Assembly (NCBI GenBank): GCA_947175205.1
Contig: CAMWLS010000008.1
Coordinates: 1-61,109, forward strand
Length of the DNA stretch: 61,109 bases
Direction: 5' to 3'
DNA from: an uncultured Porphyromonadaceae bacterium
GTDB taxonomy: Bacteria > Bacteroidota > Bacteroidia > Bacteroidales > Muribaculaceae
In this document: positions 36,523 to 46,201 of the stretch, piece by piece
How the letters are laid out: each line of letters starts with the position of its first letter
Numbering within the stretch: position 1 is the first letter of the stretch
Made by a program: the position numbers and the translations under genes
Notes under the pieces: generated by a model
What the model was told of the DNA's origin: nothing
Databases searched by the model: none
Seen by the model: only the letters and a program-made list of their open reading frames with translations

Positions 36523-37212
36523 TTATTTCATTGAACCGCTGAGGGCGTTCCATAGTGTATCATCAGGGAGGGGTGCGGTAATATCCAGCAACTTATGTGA
36601 CACCGGATGCTCAAAACTTATATGCCTGGCCCATAGAGATATGGAGCCGTCAGGATTACTGCGGCGGTCTCCGTACTTAAGGTCGCCCTTTATGGGACAG
36701 CCTATGGCAGAGAGCTGCACTCTGATTTGATGCTTGCGGCCTGTGAGCAGTCTTACCTCCACCAGCGTATAACGGTCTGAATGTGCCAGTACACGATACT
36801 CCAGACGGGCCTCCTTAGCGGCAGGGCGCTGTGTGTCATGAGCATATGACTTGTTATTACGCTCCACAGTAGTGATATAGTGTTGCAGCATGCCTTCAGG
36901 ACGCTCCGGGCTATTTCTTGTTATGGCCCAGTATGTCTTGTGAATGGAGCCGTTGCGGAACATATCATTAAGGCGTGTGAGTGCTTTTGAAGTCTTGGCA
37001 AAAACCACTGCCCCGCCCACCGGACGGTCAAGGCGGTGCGCCACGCCCATAAAGACGTTTCCGGGCTTGCTGTCACGTTCCTTTATATAATCTTTTACCA
37101 GTTCCACAAGGGGACGGTCTCCGGTCTTGTCTCCCTGGACTATCTGGCCGGGGAGTTTGTTGATGACAATTATATGATTGTCCTCATAGAGTATCTGGGA
37201 CGGTGAAAACAT
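36523..37212 (-). CDS. RluA-family pseudouridine synthase without S4 domain
   Basis: 229 aa. The catalytic motif is HRLDRPVGG (about 62-70) with the conserved Asp. Another family element is LLTGRKHQIRVQLSAIG (about 160). The absence of an S4 domain and the short length put it with the smaller RluA/RluC/TruC-type enzymes; the rRNA or tRNA target is not readable. It starts the small operon with fmt. Confidence 0.88.
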   Translation of the reverse strand: MFSPSQILYEDNHIIVINKLPGQIVQGDKTGDRPLVELVKDYIKERDSKPGNVFMGVAHRLDRPVGGAVVFAKTSKALTRLNDMFRNGSIHKTYWAITRNSPERPEGMLQHYITTVERNNKSYAHDTQRPAAKEARLEYRVLAHSDRYTLVEVRLLTGRKHQIRVQLSAIGCPIKGDLKYGDRRSNPDGSISLWARHISFEHPVSHKLLDITAPLPDDTLWNALSGSMK

Positions 37213-37282
37213 ATGGCTGAAAAATGGTGATATCTACAGCGGTTTGTAACTGAGCTTTAAAATACTCAGTAATGAGTGTTAA

Positions 37283-37324
37283 AAGGGTGTGTCAGAATGT
37301 AAATACTCATTATGACACACCCTT
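37283..37324 (-). terminator. Terminator after the phosphohexomutase gene
   Basis: The stem AAGGGTGTGTCA.AATG (37283-37299) pairs with CATT.TGACACACCCTT (37308-37324), one internal mismatch. It lies 18 bases past the stop at 37343 on the minus strand and is followed there by TTTAACAC. Confidence 0.75.
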
Positions 37325-37342
37325 AAGAGGTTTATGGTCTTA

Positions 37343-39094
37343 TCAGATACCGAGGTCTTTCTTTATGGCCTCAATTTTCTGTTCAGCCAGTGCATTGGCC
37401 CTGTCATAATCTTCCTTAGTGGCCATAGGAGCTTTCACCTCAATGTAGAACTTAATCTTGGGCTCTGTTCCTGAAGGACGCACTGAAACTTTTGAAGCGC
37501 CGTCAGTGAAGAACTGCAGGACATTGCTGGTGGTGGGAAAATCCATCTTGGTAACGGATCCGTCACGCAGGTCAGTCATGTTAAGATCTGCATAATCCTT
37601 TATAAGGCATACTTTCTCGCCGCCAAGGGTCTTGGGAGGATTAAGACGGAAGTCCTTCATCATCTGCTGTATTTCCTCAGCGCCGGTCTTACCCTTGCGC
37701 ACCACTGAGATTCCCACCTCATGAGAGAAACCGTTTTTGAGATAAATGTCCTGAAGCATATCCAGGAAGTCCATGCCACGGTCCTTGGCCCAGGCTGCAA
37801 TCTCTGCCATAAGTGAGATGGCTGACACAGAATCCTTGTCACGGGCAAATGACTCAGCCAGGAAGCCGTAGCTTTCCTCACCGCCACCCAGATAACGGGC
37901 CGTACCCTCAAGGTTACGGATTACGTCAGCAATCCACTTGAAGCCGGTATAGCAGTCATACATGCGCACACCGTTGTTGTCAGCAATGGCCTTGATGGTT
38001 TCTGTGGTCACAATGGTCTTTACAACATAGTCATTGGGCTGGAGGCGCCCCAGCTCACGGTTGCGGACAATGATGTAGTTCAGCAGAATCATCACTATCT
38101 GGTTACCGTTGATGAGCTGATATTCACCGTTTTTATCACGAAGAACACATCCTATACGGTCAGCATCAGGGTCAGAGGCAAATATAACGTCAGCTCCGGT
38201 TTCCTTTGCTTTCTCAATGGCCATGGCCATGGCGCTGGGCACCTCGGGGTTAGGAGACTCCACCGTGGGGAAGTCACCTGACGGTACATCCTGCTCAGGC
38301 ACGTGGATAATATTTGTAAAGCCGTAATTACGGAGTGATTCAGGAATAAGTTTTACACCGGTACCGTGGATAGGAGTGTACACAATCTTAATGTCGCTGT
38401 GGCGCTTTATGACCTCAGGGTCCAGTGAAAGGGTCTTGATGGCAGCAAGGAAATCTTTATCCATCTGTTCGCCTATGATGGTTATTTTGCTCTTGTCACC
38501 GTTAAACTTGATCTCGCTGACGTCCTTGATTCTATTTACGTGATCTATGATGTTGACGTCATGGGGGGCTATAATCTGTGCGCCGTCACTCCAGTATGCC
38601 TTGTAACCGTTGTATTCCTTGGGGTTATGTGAGGCAGTGATGTTAACGCCGCTCTGGCAACCCAGATGACGGATGGCAAATGAAAGCTCAGGAGTGGGAC
38701 GGAAGTTCTCAAAGAGATATACCTTAATACCGTTAGCTGAGAAGATGTCAGCAACAATCTCAGCAAACTTGCGTGAGTTGTTGCGCACGTCGTGACCTAC
38801 AACCACGCTGATTTCAGGGAGATCAGCAAAAGCTTCCTTTAGATAGTTGGCCAGGCCCTGTGTGGCAGCGCCAACAGTGTATATGTTCATGCGGTTTGAG
38901 CCGGCGCCCATAATGCCGCGCAGACCGCCGGTGCCGAACTCAAGGTCCTTGTAAAAGCTTTCTATCAAGTCAGTTTTATCTTCAGCATCCAGCATGCGTT
39001 TAACCTCTGCACGGGTTTCTGCGTCATATGCGTCAGACAACCACTTTTCAGCTTTAGCCGTAACTTCTTTAATGAGCTGTTCCTGTGTATTCAT
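37343..39094 (-). CDS. Phospho-sugar mutase (phosphoglucomutase/phosphomannomutase type)
   Basis: 583 aa, of the alpha-D-phosphohexomutase superfamily. The phosphoserine loop is TASHNPKEYNG (about 148-158), the metal loop DPDADRIG (about 305), the sugar-binding loop GGEESYG (about 400) and the phosphate-binding loop RPSGTEPKIKFY (about 535). Length is that of the long bacterial PGM/PMM and PgcA-like group, which interconverts hexose 1- and 6-phosphates; substrate choice cannot be fixed. Promoter at 39122. Confidence 0.93.
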   Translation of the reverse strand: MNTQEQLIKEVTAKAEKWLSDAYDAETRAEVKRMLDAEDKTDLIESFYKDLEFGTGGLRGIMGAGSNRMNIYTVGAATQGLANYLKEAFADLPEISVVVGHDVRNNSRKFAEIVADIFSANGIKVYLFENFRPTPELSFAIRHLGCQSGVNITASHNPKEYNGYKAYWSDGAQIIAPHDVNIIDHVNRIKDVSEIKFNGDKSKITIIGEQMDKDFLAAIKTLSLDPEVIKRHSDIKIVYTPIHGTGVKLIPESLRNYGFTNIIHVPEQDVPSGDFPTVESPNPEVPSAMAMAIEKAKETGADVIFASDPDADRIGCVLRDKNGEYQLINGNQIVMILLNYIIVRNRELGRLQPNDYVVKTIVTTETIKAIADNNGVRMYDCYTGFKWIADVIRNLEGTARYLGGGEESYGFLAESFARDKDSVSAISLMAEIAAWAKDRGMDFLDMLQDIYLKNGFSHEVGISVVRKGKTGAEEIQQMMKDFRLNPPKTLGGEKVCLIKDYADLNMTDLRDGSVTKMDFPTTSNVLQFFTDGASKVSVRPSGTEPKIKFYIEVKAPMATKEDYDRANALAEQKIEAIKKDLGI

Positions 39095-39121
39095 GTTATG
39101 ATATGTTATTTATGTTTCTTG

Positions 39122-39152
39122 CAAATTTAGTAACTCTGCACTTGTTATACAA
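39122..39152 (-). promoter_or_regulatory. Bacteroidota promoter for the phosphohexomutase gene
   Basis: TAAATTTG on the minus strand (39122-39129) with TTG (39150-39152) 20 bases upstream. Leader about 22 bases. Confidence 0.7.
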
Positions 39153-39220
39153 TTTTTGGCTGCATTTTGTTGCAGCACATAAATTAAATGGTGTAAAAGT
39201 GGTTTCCGGTGCTGACCTAA

Positions 39221-40033
39221 TCAGATCAGGAACAGGAAGAGCCAGGTCACCGGGGCCACAAGCAGCAGAGAGTCTATACGGTCCAGGATGCCTCCGTGAC
39301 CGGGGATGAGCGAGCCGGAATCTTTCACGCCCAGGTTGCGCTTCATCATGCTCTCCGCCAGGTCACCGTAAGTGGCGGCTATGCTTACGCAAGCTCCCAG
39401 GACACCGCCCGCGGCGGCGCTGAGATTGACGTCAAAAACCATGGTCATTATGATTCCGAAGATGATACAGAAGAGCATACCGCCCGCAAAACCTTCCCAT
39501 GATTTCTTGGGTGAGAGGCGTTCAAAGAGTCTGTGCCGTCCCAGCATGGAACCGGTAAGGAAAGCACCGGTATCATTGAGCCAGATGAGGATGAACATAC
39601 ATAGTCCGGCGGCAGGTCCCGCCACAAAACGGCCCAGTGGAGTAGCCAGGAGTGCTGTCAGTGTCAGAGGGAGGGAGATGTACACCTGAGCGCCAAAGGA
39701 GCGCATGAGCCGTTCAAAGGGCTGTTCTCCACGGTCATAAAGGGCGGCAATGAGACGGAGCACAATATACATCAGCACCACCGGCAGAAATATTCTCCAC
39801 ACCGTAGTAGCCACAATGGAAATGGCGCCCGCAAGGTCAAGGGAGAGCGCAAAAAGCCGGGCCGGGGTCTGCGCCTTTCCATTAAGGAGTTTATCATATT
39901 CAGCCACACCCAGAGCGGCAAATGCCATCATCAGCAGTGCAAACCAGATGTCTCCCGCAAGATAGAGCCCTACGATAAGAGCCACATACACCACCCCGGA
40001 GGCTGAGCGGGTGGTAAGATTCTTTATATCCAT
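39221..40033 (-). CDS. cdsA: Phosphatidate cytidylyltransferase (CDP-diacylglycerol synthase)
   Basis: 270 aa, integral membrane protein with about seven hydrophobic helices. The C-terminal CDS signature is clear: DSGSLIPGHGGILDRIDSLL (about 236-255). It makes CDP-diacylglycerol from phosphatidate and CTP for phospholipid synthesis. It follows the subtilase gene after a terminator and probably has its own promoter, although I did not find a good -7 box. Confidence 0.94.
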   Translation of the reverse strand: MDIKNLTTRSASGVVYVALIVGLYLAGDIWFALLMMAFAALGVAEYDKLLNGKAQTPARLFALSLDLAGAISIVATTVWRIFLPVVLMYIVLRLIAALYDRGEQPFERLMRSFGAQVYISLPLTLTALLATPLGRFVAGPAAGLCMFILIWLNDTGAFLTGSMLGRHRLFERLSPKKSWEGFAGGMLFCIIFGIIMTMVFDVNLSAAAGGVLGACVSIAATYGDLAESMMKRNLGVKDSGSLIPGHGGILDRIDSLLLVAPVTWLFLFLI

Positions 40034-40077
40034 AAGTGTTTCAGGAAAAGATAAGGAATAGGGTCATCAAAAAGATG

Positions 40078-40117
40078 AAGGCGCTGTGTGAGAGTGAGAT
40101 TTCACACACAGCGCCTT
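40078..40117 (-). terminator. Terminator after the subtilase gene
   Basis: AAGGCGCTGTGTG (40078-40090) pairs with CACACAGCGCCTT (40105-40117). On the minus strand the stem is followed by CATCTTTTTG. Confidence 0.75.
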
Positions 40118-40148
40118 AATATAATCGGAATCAGTTAAATGTCATTTA

Positions 40149-42401
40149 TCAGCGGATTACCACGCGGCGGCTGTGGGCACCGTTCACATTAAGGATGTAA
40201 ATACCGGCTGATACGGCGTTGGCATCAAGTGTGATGACATCGCCCTCCGCTGAAGTCTTCATCACCAGCTGACCGGCAGGATTGTAAAGTGCCGCAGTCA
40301 TTGTGGAGGCACCGGGCAGCGAAGCTTCAAAGATGTTCACTCCGGTGTTGCGGAGCATGAATGAGTCTTTTGCGTCAGCAACCACATCATATATACCGGC
40401 GCCGCTCAGAACCTCGCGTACGGCAGCAGCGGCATCCAGACGGCCGGCACCCCAGCGGATGGCGTTTGCGGCATTGTAGTAACCCTCTTCCTTAACAGCG
40501 GTCTTTGTCAAAATCTCACGCACGCGTGAGGGGGTCAGCGTACCGTCAGCTTCAAGCATCAGGCCCACAACGCCGGCGGCAAAGGGTGAAGACATGGACG
40601 TTCCCTGCATCTCCGCCCAGTAGTAAGCACGGCCGTTGTAGTTGTAAAGTGCAGCGGCATCATCATTGCTCAGAGCGGTGTTATAGCTGTTCACAGAGCT
40701 TATGATAGCACATCCGGGAGCACAAAGCGTGGGAAGCTTGCGGCCGTCCAGCAGTTCGCCGTAGCTTGAGAAGCCTGAAACTTCATCAACGTCATAACCC
40801 ATGTTAGCGTTAAATGAGTAATAAGTTTTACTCAGAGTGGGCCAGAAACGACGTGAGTTGTATGAGCCTATGCTTATTACATTTTCTCCACAAGCAAAAT
40901 TATTGATGGACATATCAGCGTTACCTGACTGCCAGCCTGAAATACCGCCTGAACCAAGGTAAGCATAGTCACTGTTCAGGAACATATCAGATTCCACAGA
41001 GCCCTCGACTATGAAACCGAGAAGGTAGTTACCTGAGGCATTGGTGGAAGTATTGTACTGAATACTTATGTTCATGTAAGTGTTGTAGCGGTCATTGGAC
41101 TGCTGGACACCACTGGTGTACTGCACATAACTCTTAGTGAATGCGCGGTCAAAATAAGTATTGTACTGGTAGCTGGGATCAGTAAAGTTGCTGGTTGCAA
41201 CAGCACCACTGGAGTTACCATCTATTATAAAACGTGCCACTATATTGCGTGCACTCTTGTCATAAACCACCACTGTAATCTTAACGGGGGTAGCGTCCTT
41301 GCTCCATACATCCAGGATACCGTTGAACGCTTTTCCCTGATAGGGCAGTAGGAAAGTCTGATAATTCTTACCGCGGAGAGTGGCGGGAAGGTCACCCTCA
41401 TTGCCTGATGAAACACAAACAGGCATATCAGCTGCAATGTTGTTTATCAGGCGAGCCGTAGCGTCAGTTCCGTCATGGGGACCCACAGAAGAGCCAATGG
41501 ACAGGTTCATCACACCGGGCTTGCCGCTGGCCTTGACATAGTCATGAATGGTCTGGATACCTTTCACCAGGTTAGAAGAGTAAAGCTGTCCGCAGCCGGC
41601 CACAATTTCTGACTGTGTTGCCACACCGTAATATGGATTCTTGGCATTGGCAGTAACACGGATGCTGGCAGGGGTATCCTTATCCTTCATGGTCATGATG
41701 GCTGTCTTACCTTTACCGTCACCCTTGTTAAATGAACCGGCCATAATACCCATGGTGTGGGTGCCGTGTGATTCTGTACGCATGTCAGTGGTGAAGGTGG
41801 AAACCTGATTACCGCTGTATTCCTTATAAGCGCCGTTGCTGCCGGTGAAGTGGTAAAGCTGAATCACGCGGGTTTCAGGGGTGGCATTGGTGAAGTTCAC
41901 ATGATTGGGGTCCATACCCTGGTCAAAAATTGAAGTCAGGACACCCTTGCCGGTAAAGGCCTGAGGCAGGTCTGTGCCGGCCTGAGCTGCAGTTACCTGA
42001 GAGGCGGGACGGGCAAAGTCCATGTTCATCTTCAGTTTCTGTGAGAGGGACACTTCAGTTACGGCATCACTCATTCCCAGTTCCTCAATGGCTGAAAGAG
42101 GACCGTTAACCAACAGTACGTCTCCAACTTCTGAAACAACGCTCAAACCATAAGATTCAACATCAGCAGCAGTGGCCTCATGAGCAAGTACCACAAGGGC
42201 AGATACCTCAGGCTCTGCACGTGAGGCGGGATTAACCTCAAAAGGCATATCGGATGCCGGTACAAGTGCGGCGGAGGGGTTACGCTGCAGTGCGCGATAG
42301 TTCTCAATCACCATACGTGACTGCGCGTCAAGCCGCTGACGGGCGTTAATGGAAGGCACCATCATTAGTGCCACAGCCACAGAAATAAATACTTTTTTCA
42401 T
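40149..42401 (-). CDS. Subtilisin-like (S8) protease with C-terminal sorting domain
   Basis: 750 aa. Signal peptide 1-20 (VAVALMMVPSINA). A prodomain-like region about 25-150, then the S8 domain with triad residues Asp160 (TSIFDQGMD), His212 (SHGTHTMG) and Ser602 (GTSMSSPFAAG), and oxyanion Asn333 (SSGNEGD). Between 345 and 500 there is an inserted beta-rich region. The C-terminal 75 residues resemble a type A T9SS sorting domain (ALYNPAGQLVMKT...AGIYILNVNG...RVVIR). It is therefore probably an exported, surface-attached or released protease. Expressed from the promoter at 42526. Confidence 0.92.
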   Translation of the reverse strand: MKKVFISVAVALMMVPSINARQRLDAQSRMVIENYRALQRNPSAALVPASDMPFEVNPASRAEPEVSALVVLAHEATAADVESYGLSVVSEVGDVLLVNGPLSAIEELGMSDAVTEVSLSQKLKMNMDFARPASQVTAAQAGTDLPQAFTGKGVLTSIFDQGMDPNHVNFTNATPETRVIQLYHFTGSNGAYKEYSGNQVSTFTTDMRTESHGTHTMGIMAGSFNKGDGKGKTAIMTMKDKDTPASIRVTANAKNPYYGVATQSEIVAGCGQLYSSNLVKGIQTIHDYVKASGKPGVMNLSIGSSVGPHDGTDATARLINNIAADMPVCVSSGNEGDLPATLRGKNYQTFLLPYQGKAFNGILDVWSKDATPVKITVVVYDKSARNIVARFIIDGNSSGAVATSNFTDPSYQYNTYFDRAFTKSYVQYTSGVQQSNDRYNTYMNISIQYNTSTNASGNYLLGFIVEGSVESDMFLNSDYAYLGSGGISGWQSGNADMSINNFACGENVISIGSYNSRRFWPTLSKTYYSFNANMGYDVDEVSGFSSYGELLDGRKLPTLCAPGCAIISSVNSYNTALSNDDAAALYNYNGRAYYWAEMQGTSMSSPFAAGVVGLMLEADGTLTPSRVREILTKTAVKEEGYYNAANAIRWGAGRLDAAAAVREVLSGAGIYDVVADAKDSFMLRNTGVNIFEASLPGASTMTAALYNPAGQLVMKTSAEGDVITLDANAVSAGIYILNVNGAHSRRVVIR

Positions 42402-42525
42402 ACGAATTGGAAATGGGACTTACTGCCTGCGTGATGCTGCCAAAAGCCCGGATAAGAGTAAATGTAAGTAATATCTTTTCTGTTTTGGTTAAACTTTTGT
42501 TTGCGGCGCGTTAAAAGCCGTGGCA

Positions 42526-42556
42526 CAAAGATAACTGTCCACACGGAAACAAGCAA
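42526..42556 (-). promoter_or_regulatory. Bacteroidota promoter for the subtilase gene
   Basis: TATCTTTG (42526-42533) on the minus strand with TTG (42554-42556) 20 bases upstream, an exact-spacing match. Leader about 120 bases before the ATG at 42401. Confidence 0.7.
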
Positions 42557-42650
42557 GGCCTTACCGCAAATAAATGTTAAGACTTCTCTGCTCTCAGCAC
42601 ATTTTGCCGGCATCGGGCGGTGAGATAACCACCGTGTTACCCGGAAGAAC

Positions 42651-45107
42651 TTACATGGGGTCTACGTCATAGTACACCGTCAGGGAGCGCCCTTCCTCTG
42701 TGGCATGGAGAGTGGCGTACAGCTGACGCAGATGATATTTTACGGCTGCCAGAGATGCCTGTGGCTCTATCTTTATCATCAGCCTGCGTATGTGCATGTT
42801 TTTTATACGTGATACCGCCGGGGTGATTGGACCCTGCACGCGGTTCCCGAAAAGACGTCGCAGATGCTCTCCCAGCAGATTGGCGTTCTTCTCTGCGGTG
42901 GCGCTGTCACGGTGCTTCACAAAGACGTTAATAATGCGGGAGAACGGCGGATAGCTGAAGGCGCGTCTCTCCTCCAGCTCATGCTCATAGTAGCCCTGAT
43001 AATTATGCGCGGCGGCGAAAGTTATCACAGGATGCTTCGGCTCATAAGTCTGTATAATCACCTTTCCGGGAGTCTGATTATCACGTCCGGCGCGCCCTGC
43101 CACCTGGGAAATCATATTGAAAGCGCGTTCTGAGGCGCGGAAATCAGGGTATCGCAGCAACGCATCAGCATTCAGTATGCCCACCAGGGCCACACCCCGA
43201 AAGTCAAGACCTTTGGTCACCATCTGGGTGCCCACCAGTATGTCAGCTTTCCCGGCTGAGAAGCTGTCTATAATATCACTGTAAGCGTTCTTGTTACGGG
43301 TGGTATCAAGGTCCATGCGCAGTATGCGCCGGCCGCTGAAATAGCGTGTGACGTCATCCTCAATGCGTTCCGTACCGTAACCCACAATTTCTATGCCCGG
43401 CTCATGGCATGAGGGACACAGCGCCGGCATGGGATAAACCGTGCCGCAGTAATGGCACTCCAGCCTGTTGCTGTAGCGGTGATAGGTAAGGGAGACATCG
43501 CAGTGGTCGCACTTGGGGACATAGGCGCACAGCTTGCAGCGCGCTATGGGTGAGTAACCACGGCGATTATGGAAGAAAATCACCTGACGCCCTTCATTCA
43601 GACTTCTCTGGGCCTCACTGAGGGTGGTATCTGAGAAATTTCCGGTTGTGGCCCCGCGCTTGCGCTCGCGGCTCATATCTACAATCTGTACCTGCGGGAG
43701 CTGTGCTCCGGCATAACGCTCCGTGAGGGTCACCAGTCCGTAACGTCCGGTGGTGGCCTTGTAATATGTTTCTATGGAGGGAGTGGCACTTCCCAAGAGG
43801 GTCTTGGCGCCGTGCATACGCGCCAGCATGGTGGCTGAGTCACGGGCGTTATATCTGGGTGCTGGGTCCACCTGTTTATAGCCGGGCTCATGCTCCTCAT
43901 CCACTATCACCAGACCCAGACGTGCATAAGGAAGAAAAACGGCTGAGCGGGCACCTATCACCACACAGGGGGCGTTTGAGGACACCATACGCTGCCATAT
44001 CTCCACGCGCTCCGCGTCAGTAAACTTGGAGTGGTATATTATCACCTTGTCCCCGAAAACGCGCTGCAGACGTGTGGTGAGCTGTGTGGTAAGTGCTATT
44101 TCCGGCACAAGGAAGAGCGCCTGGTCACCTCGGCGCAGCACATAGTCAATCAGATGTATGTACAGCTCTGTTTTTCCGGAGGCCGTCACTCCGTGAAGGA
44201 GAGTAACGTCATGGTCCAGGAAGGAGGTATGAATCTGACGCAGAGCCTGTGTCTGAGCCTCAGACAGTTCCGGGAGCTGTCCCGCCGGCGGCCCGCTGTA
44301 TGTGAAGCGTGAGACCTCGCGGGAGCTTATGCGGGCAAAGCCATTTTCTGCCAGGGCCTTTACATGGTCCCAGGTGAATGAGCCGCGTTCCATAAGAGCC
44401 TGACGTGACACCTCACTGCCGGCTCCGCGGGTAAGGTCAAGCAGCGCCAGCAGAGCCTCCTGACGCCTTTGCGAGCGCTTCAGGGTGGCAAACGCGGCCG
44501 CCACAGCCTCGCGGTCGTTCTCATCCAGCAGACAGCTTACATAGGTCTCCTTGCGGGCCTTAAAACGCTCCGTCACGCGCTCGCTTACCACCACCAGACC
44601 CAGATTTACAAGAACTGTCATGGCGGCTTCCACCTGCTCCAGCGTGGTTTCTGACTTTACGGTCTTGGCTGACACCTTACCGCGGCTGCGGATAAAGTCA
44701 TAGAGGCGTTGCTGACGCTCTGTCAGCTTCTCCTGCATGCTCAGGTCTGCGTCAGGGTTCAGTTCCACCACCGTCTCACTCTGGAGTTTGAGACCGGCCG
44801 GAACGGCAGCTTCATAAACTTCTCCCAGTGTGCAAAGGTAGTAGTCAGCCATCCAGCGCCAGAATTTCAGCTGCGGGTGCCGCAGAATGGGCGCGGCGTC
44901 AAGGGTCATAAGGGGCTCCTTAAGGTCAAAGCTCCCGCGCGGAGGCACAGTACTGATACTCTCCACCACCCCGGTGTACATCTTGCGTATGCCAAAGGGC
45001 ACAAGAAGCCTGTGCCCGGGACTGGCGCGCGAAACCATGGCATCCGGAACGGCATAAGTAAAGGTGCCGTCAACAGGAACGGGAAGTATGACCTGTGCGT
45101 ATTCCAT
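42651..45107 (-). CDS. priA: Primosomal protein N' (PriA helicase)
   Basis: 818 aa from the ATG at 45107, giving the usual N-terminus MEYAQVILPVPVDGTFTY. 3'-BD (1-105), winged helix, then the helicase core with Walker A LLHGVTASGKTE (about 310), DEEH (about 405), and the zinc-binding module of eight Cys: CKLC, CDHC, CHYC and CPSC (about 545-590). PriA restarts stalled forks by loading DnaB. 14 bases after the LptF/G gene stop; last of the operon starting at 49344. Confidence 0.95.
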   Translation of the reverse strand: MEYAQVILPVPVDGTFTYAVPDAMVSRASPGHRLLVPFGIRKMYTGVVESISTVPPRGSFDLKEPLMTLDAAPILRHPQLKFWRWMADYYLCTLGEVYEAAVPAGLKLQSETVVELNPDADLSMQEKLTERQQRLYDFIRSRGKVSAKTVKSETTLEQVEAAMTVLVNLGLVVVSERVTERFKARKETYVSCLLDENDREAVAAAFATLKRSQRRQEALLALLDLTRGAGSEVSRQALMERGSFTWDHVKALAENGFARISSREVSRFTYSGPPAGQLPELSEAQTQALRQIHTSFLDHDVTLLHGVTASGKTELYIHLIDYVLRRGDQALFLVPEIALTTQLTTRLQRVFGDKVIIYHSKFTDAERVEIWQRMVSSNAPCVVIGARSAVFLPYARLGLVIVDEEHEPGYKQVDPAPRYNARDSATMLARMHGAKTLLGSATPSIETYYKATTGRYGLVTLTERYAGAQLPQVQIVDMSRERKRGATTGNFSDTTLSEAQRSLNEGRQVIFFHNRRGYSPIARCKLCAYVPKCDHCDVSLTYHRYSNRLECHYCGTVYPMPALCPSCHEPGIEIVGYGTERIEDDVTRYFSGRRILRMDLDTTRNKNAYSDIIDSFSAGKADILVGTQMVTKGLDFRGVALVGILNADALLRYPDFRASERAFNMISQVAGRAGRDNQTPGKVIIQTYEPKHPVITFAAAHNYQGYYEHELEERRAFSYPPFSRIINVFVKHRDSATAEKNANLLGEHLRRLFGNRVQGPITPAVSRIKNMHIRRLMIKIEPQASLAAVKYHLRQLYATLHATEEGRSLTVYYDVDPM

Positions 45108-45121
45108 CTGCAGTGCGTTTA

Positions 45122-46198
45122 TCAGTAACGGCAGGCGCGCGCATAAAGCACCACTGCTATAATGGCGTAAATAATATTGGGAATCCACATGGCCAGAGCC
45201 GGAGAAGTCAGGCCGGAGAGAGCAAAGGTCTGTGTGACGGTCATGAACAGTATATAGCTGAATGACAGCACAAGGCCTATACCTATATTGATACCCATGC
45301 CGCCCTTCACCTTGCGGGATGACAGTGACATGCCTATAATGGTAAGGATAAAGGCGGCAGCGGTCATGGCTATACGGCGGTGATATTCCACCTCAAAGGT
45401 CTTGATGTTCCCCACTCCGCGCTGTTTCTGGCGTTCTATGTATTCCGTCAGGGCCGGCGTGGTGAGCTTCTCATGGTCATTGACGGCTATGAGGAAGTCA
45501 CGGGGCTCAAAGGGGATGACAGTATCCAGCCTGTGACCGCGGCGTATGAACTCACGGTTATCCTTAAAGTCGCGTATCACATAATCATAAAGCTGCCAGC
45601 TGTAAATGGTATCCCAGCGGACGCTCTGAGCTGTCAGGCGTGACTGCAGGTGCTTTTCATCATCAAATTTCTCCATTGAGAAACGGATACCGGTCTTGGT
45701 GGGCGCGTCATAGCGGCTCATATAAACTATCTCTCCCGGCGCCACCATAAGCATGATATTAGAGCCGTAATCCACGCTCTTGTTACGCACATAGCGGTTA
45801 GTGTAGTCTATACGCTTCACATTAGCCGGAGGGATGACATAAGCGCTCAGAAGATAGCCGGCAATGGCTATGACAGTTGCGGAAATAAGGTACGGACGTG
45901 CAAAACGGTGATAGCTCATGCCGGTGCTGAGGATGGCTATGATCTCACTGTTTGACGCAAGCTTGGAGGTAAAGAAGATTACCGCAATGAAGATGAACAG
46001 CGGGGAGAACTGGTTTGCAAAATACGGCAGGAAGTTCATGAAATAATCAAAAACCGTGGCCCTGAGCGGTGCGCGCAGGAAGGGGTCCAGCTTCTCGTTG
46101 ATGTCAAACATCACAACAATGGCCAGCAGAAGGACTATTGAGAACGCATATGTCCCCAGGAACTTGCGTATTATGTATCTGTCCAGTACCTTAAACAT
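45122..46198 (-). CDS. LptF/LptG family lipopolysaccharide export permease
   Basis: 358 aa, YjgP/YjgQ family. Transmembrane helices at about 10-30, 55-75, 97-120 and three near the C-terminus (268-352). The N-terminus FKVLDRYIIRKFLGTYAF is characteristic. LptF and LptG form the membrane part of the LptB2FG complex that extracts LPS from the inner membrane. Whether this copy is F or G cannot be told. It starts three bases after the tgt stop codon. Confidence 0.92.
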   Translation of the reverse strand: MFKVLDRYIIRKFLGTYAFSIVLLLAIVVMFDINEKLDPFLRAPLRATVFDYFMNFLPYFANQFSPLFIFIAVIFFTSKLASNSEIIAILSTGMSYHRFARPYLISATVIAIAGYLLSAYVIPPANVKRIDYTNRYVRNKSVDYGSNIMLMVAPGEIVYMSRYDAPTKTGIRFSMEKFDDEKHLQSRLTAQSVRWDTIYSWQLYDYVIRDFKDNREFIRRGHRLDTVIPFEPRDFLIAVNDHEKLTTPALTEYIERQKQRGVGNIKTFEVEYHRRIAMTAAAFILTIIGMSLSSRKVKGGMGINIGIGLVLSFSYILFMTVTQTFALSGLTSPALAMWIPNIIYAIIAVVLYARACRY

Positions 46199-46201
46199 AA
46201 C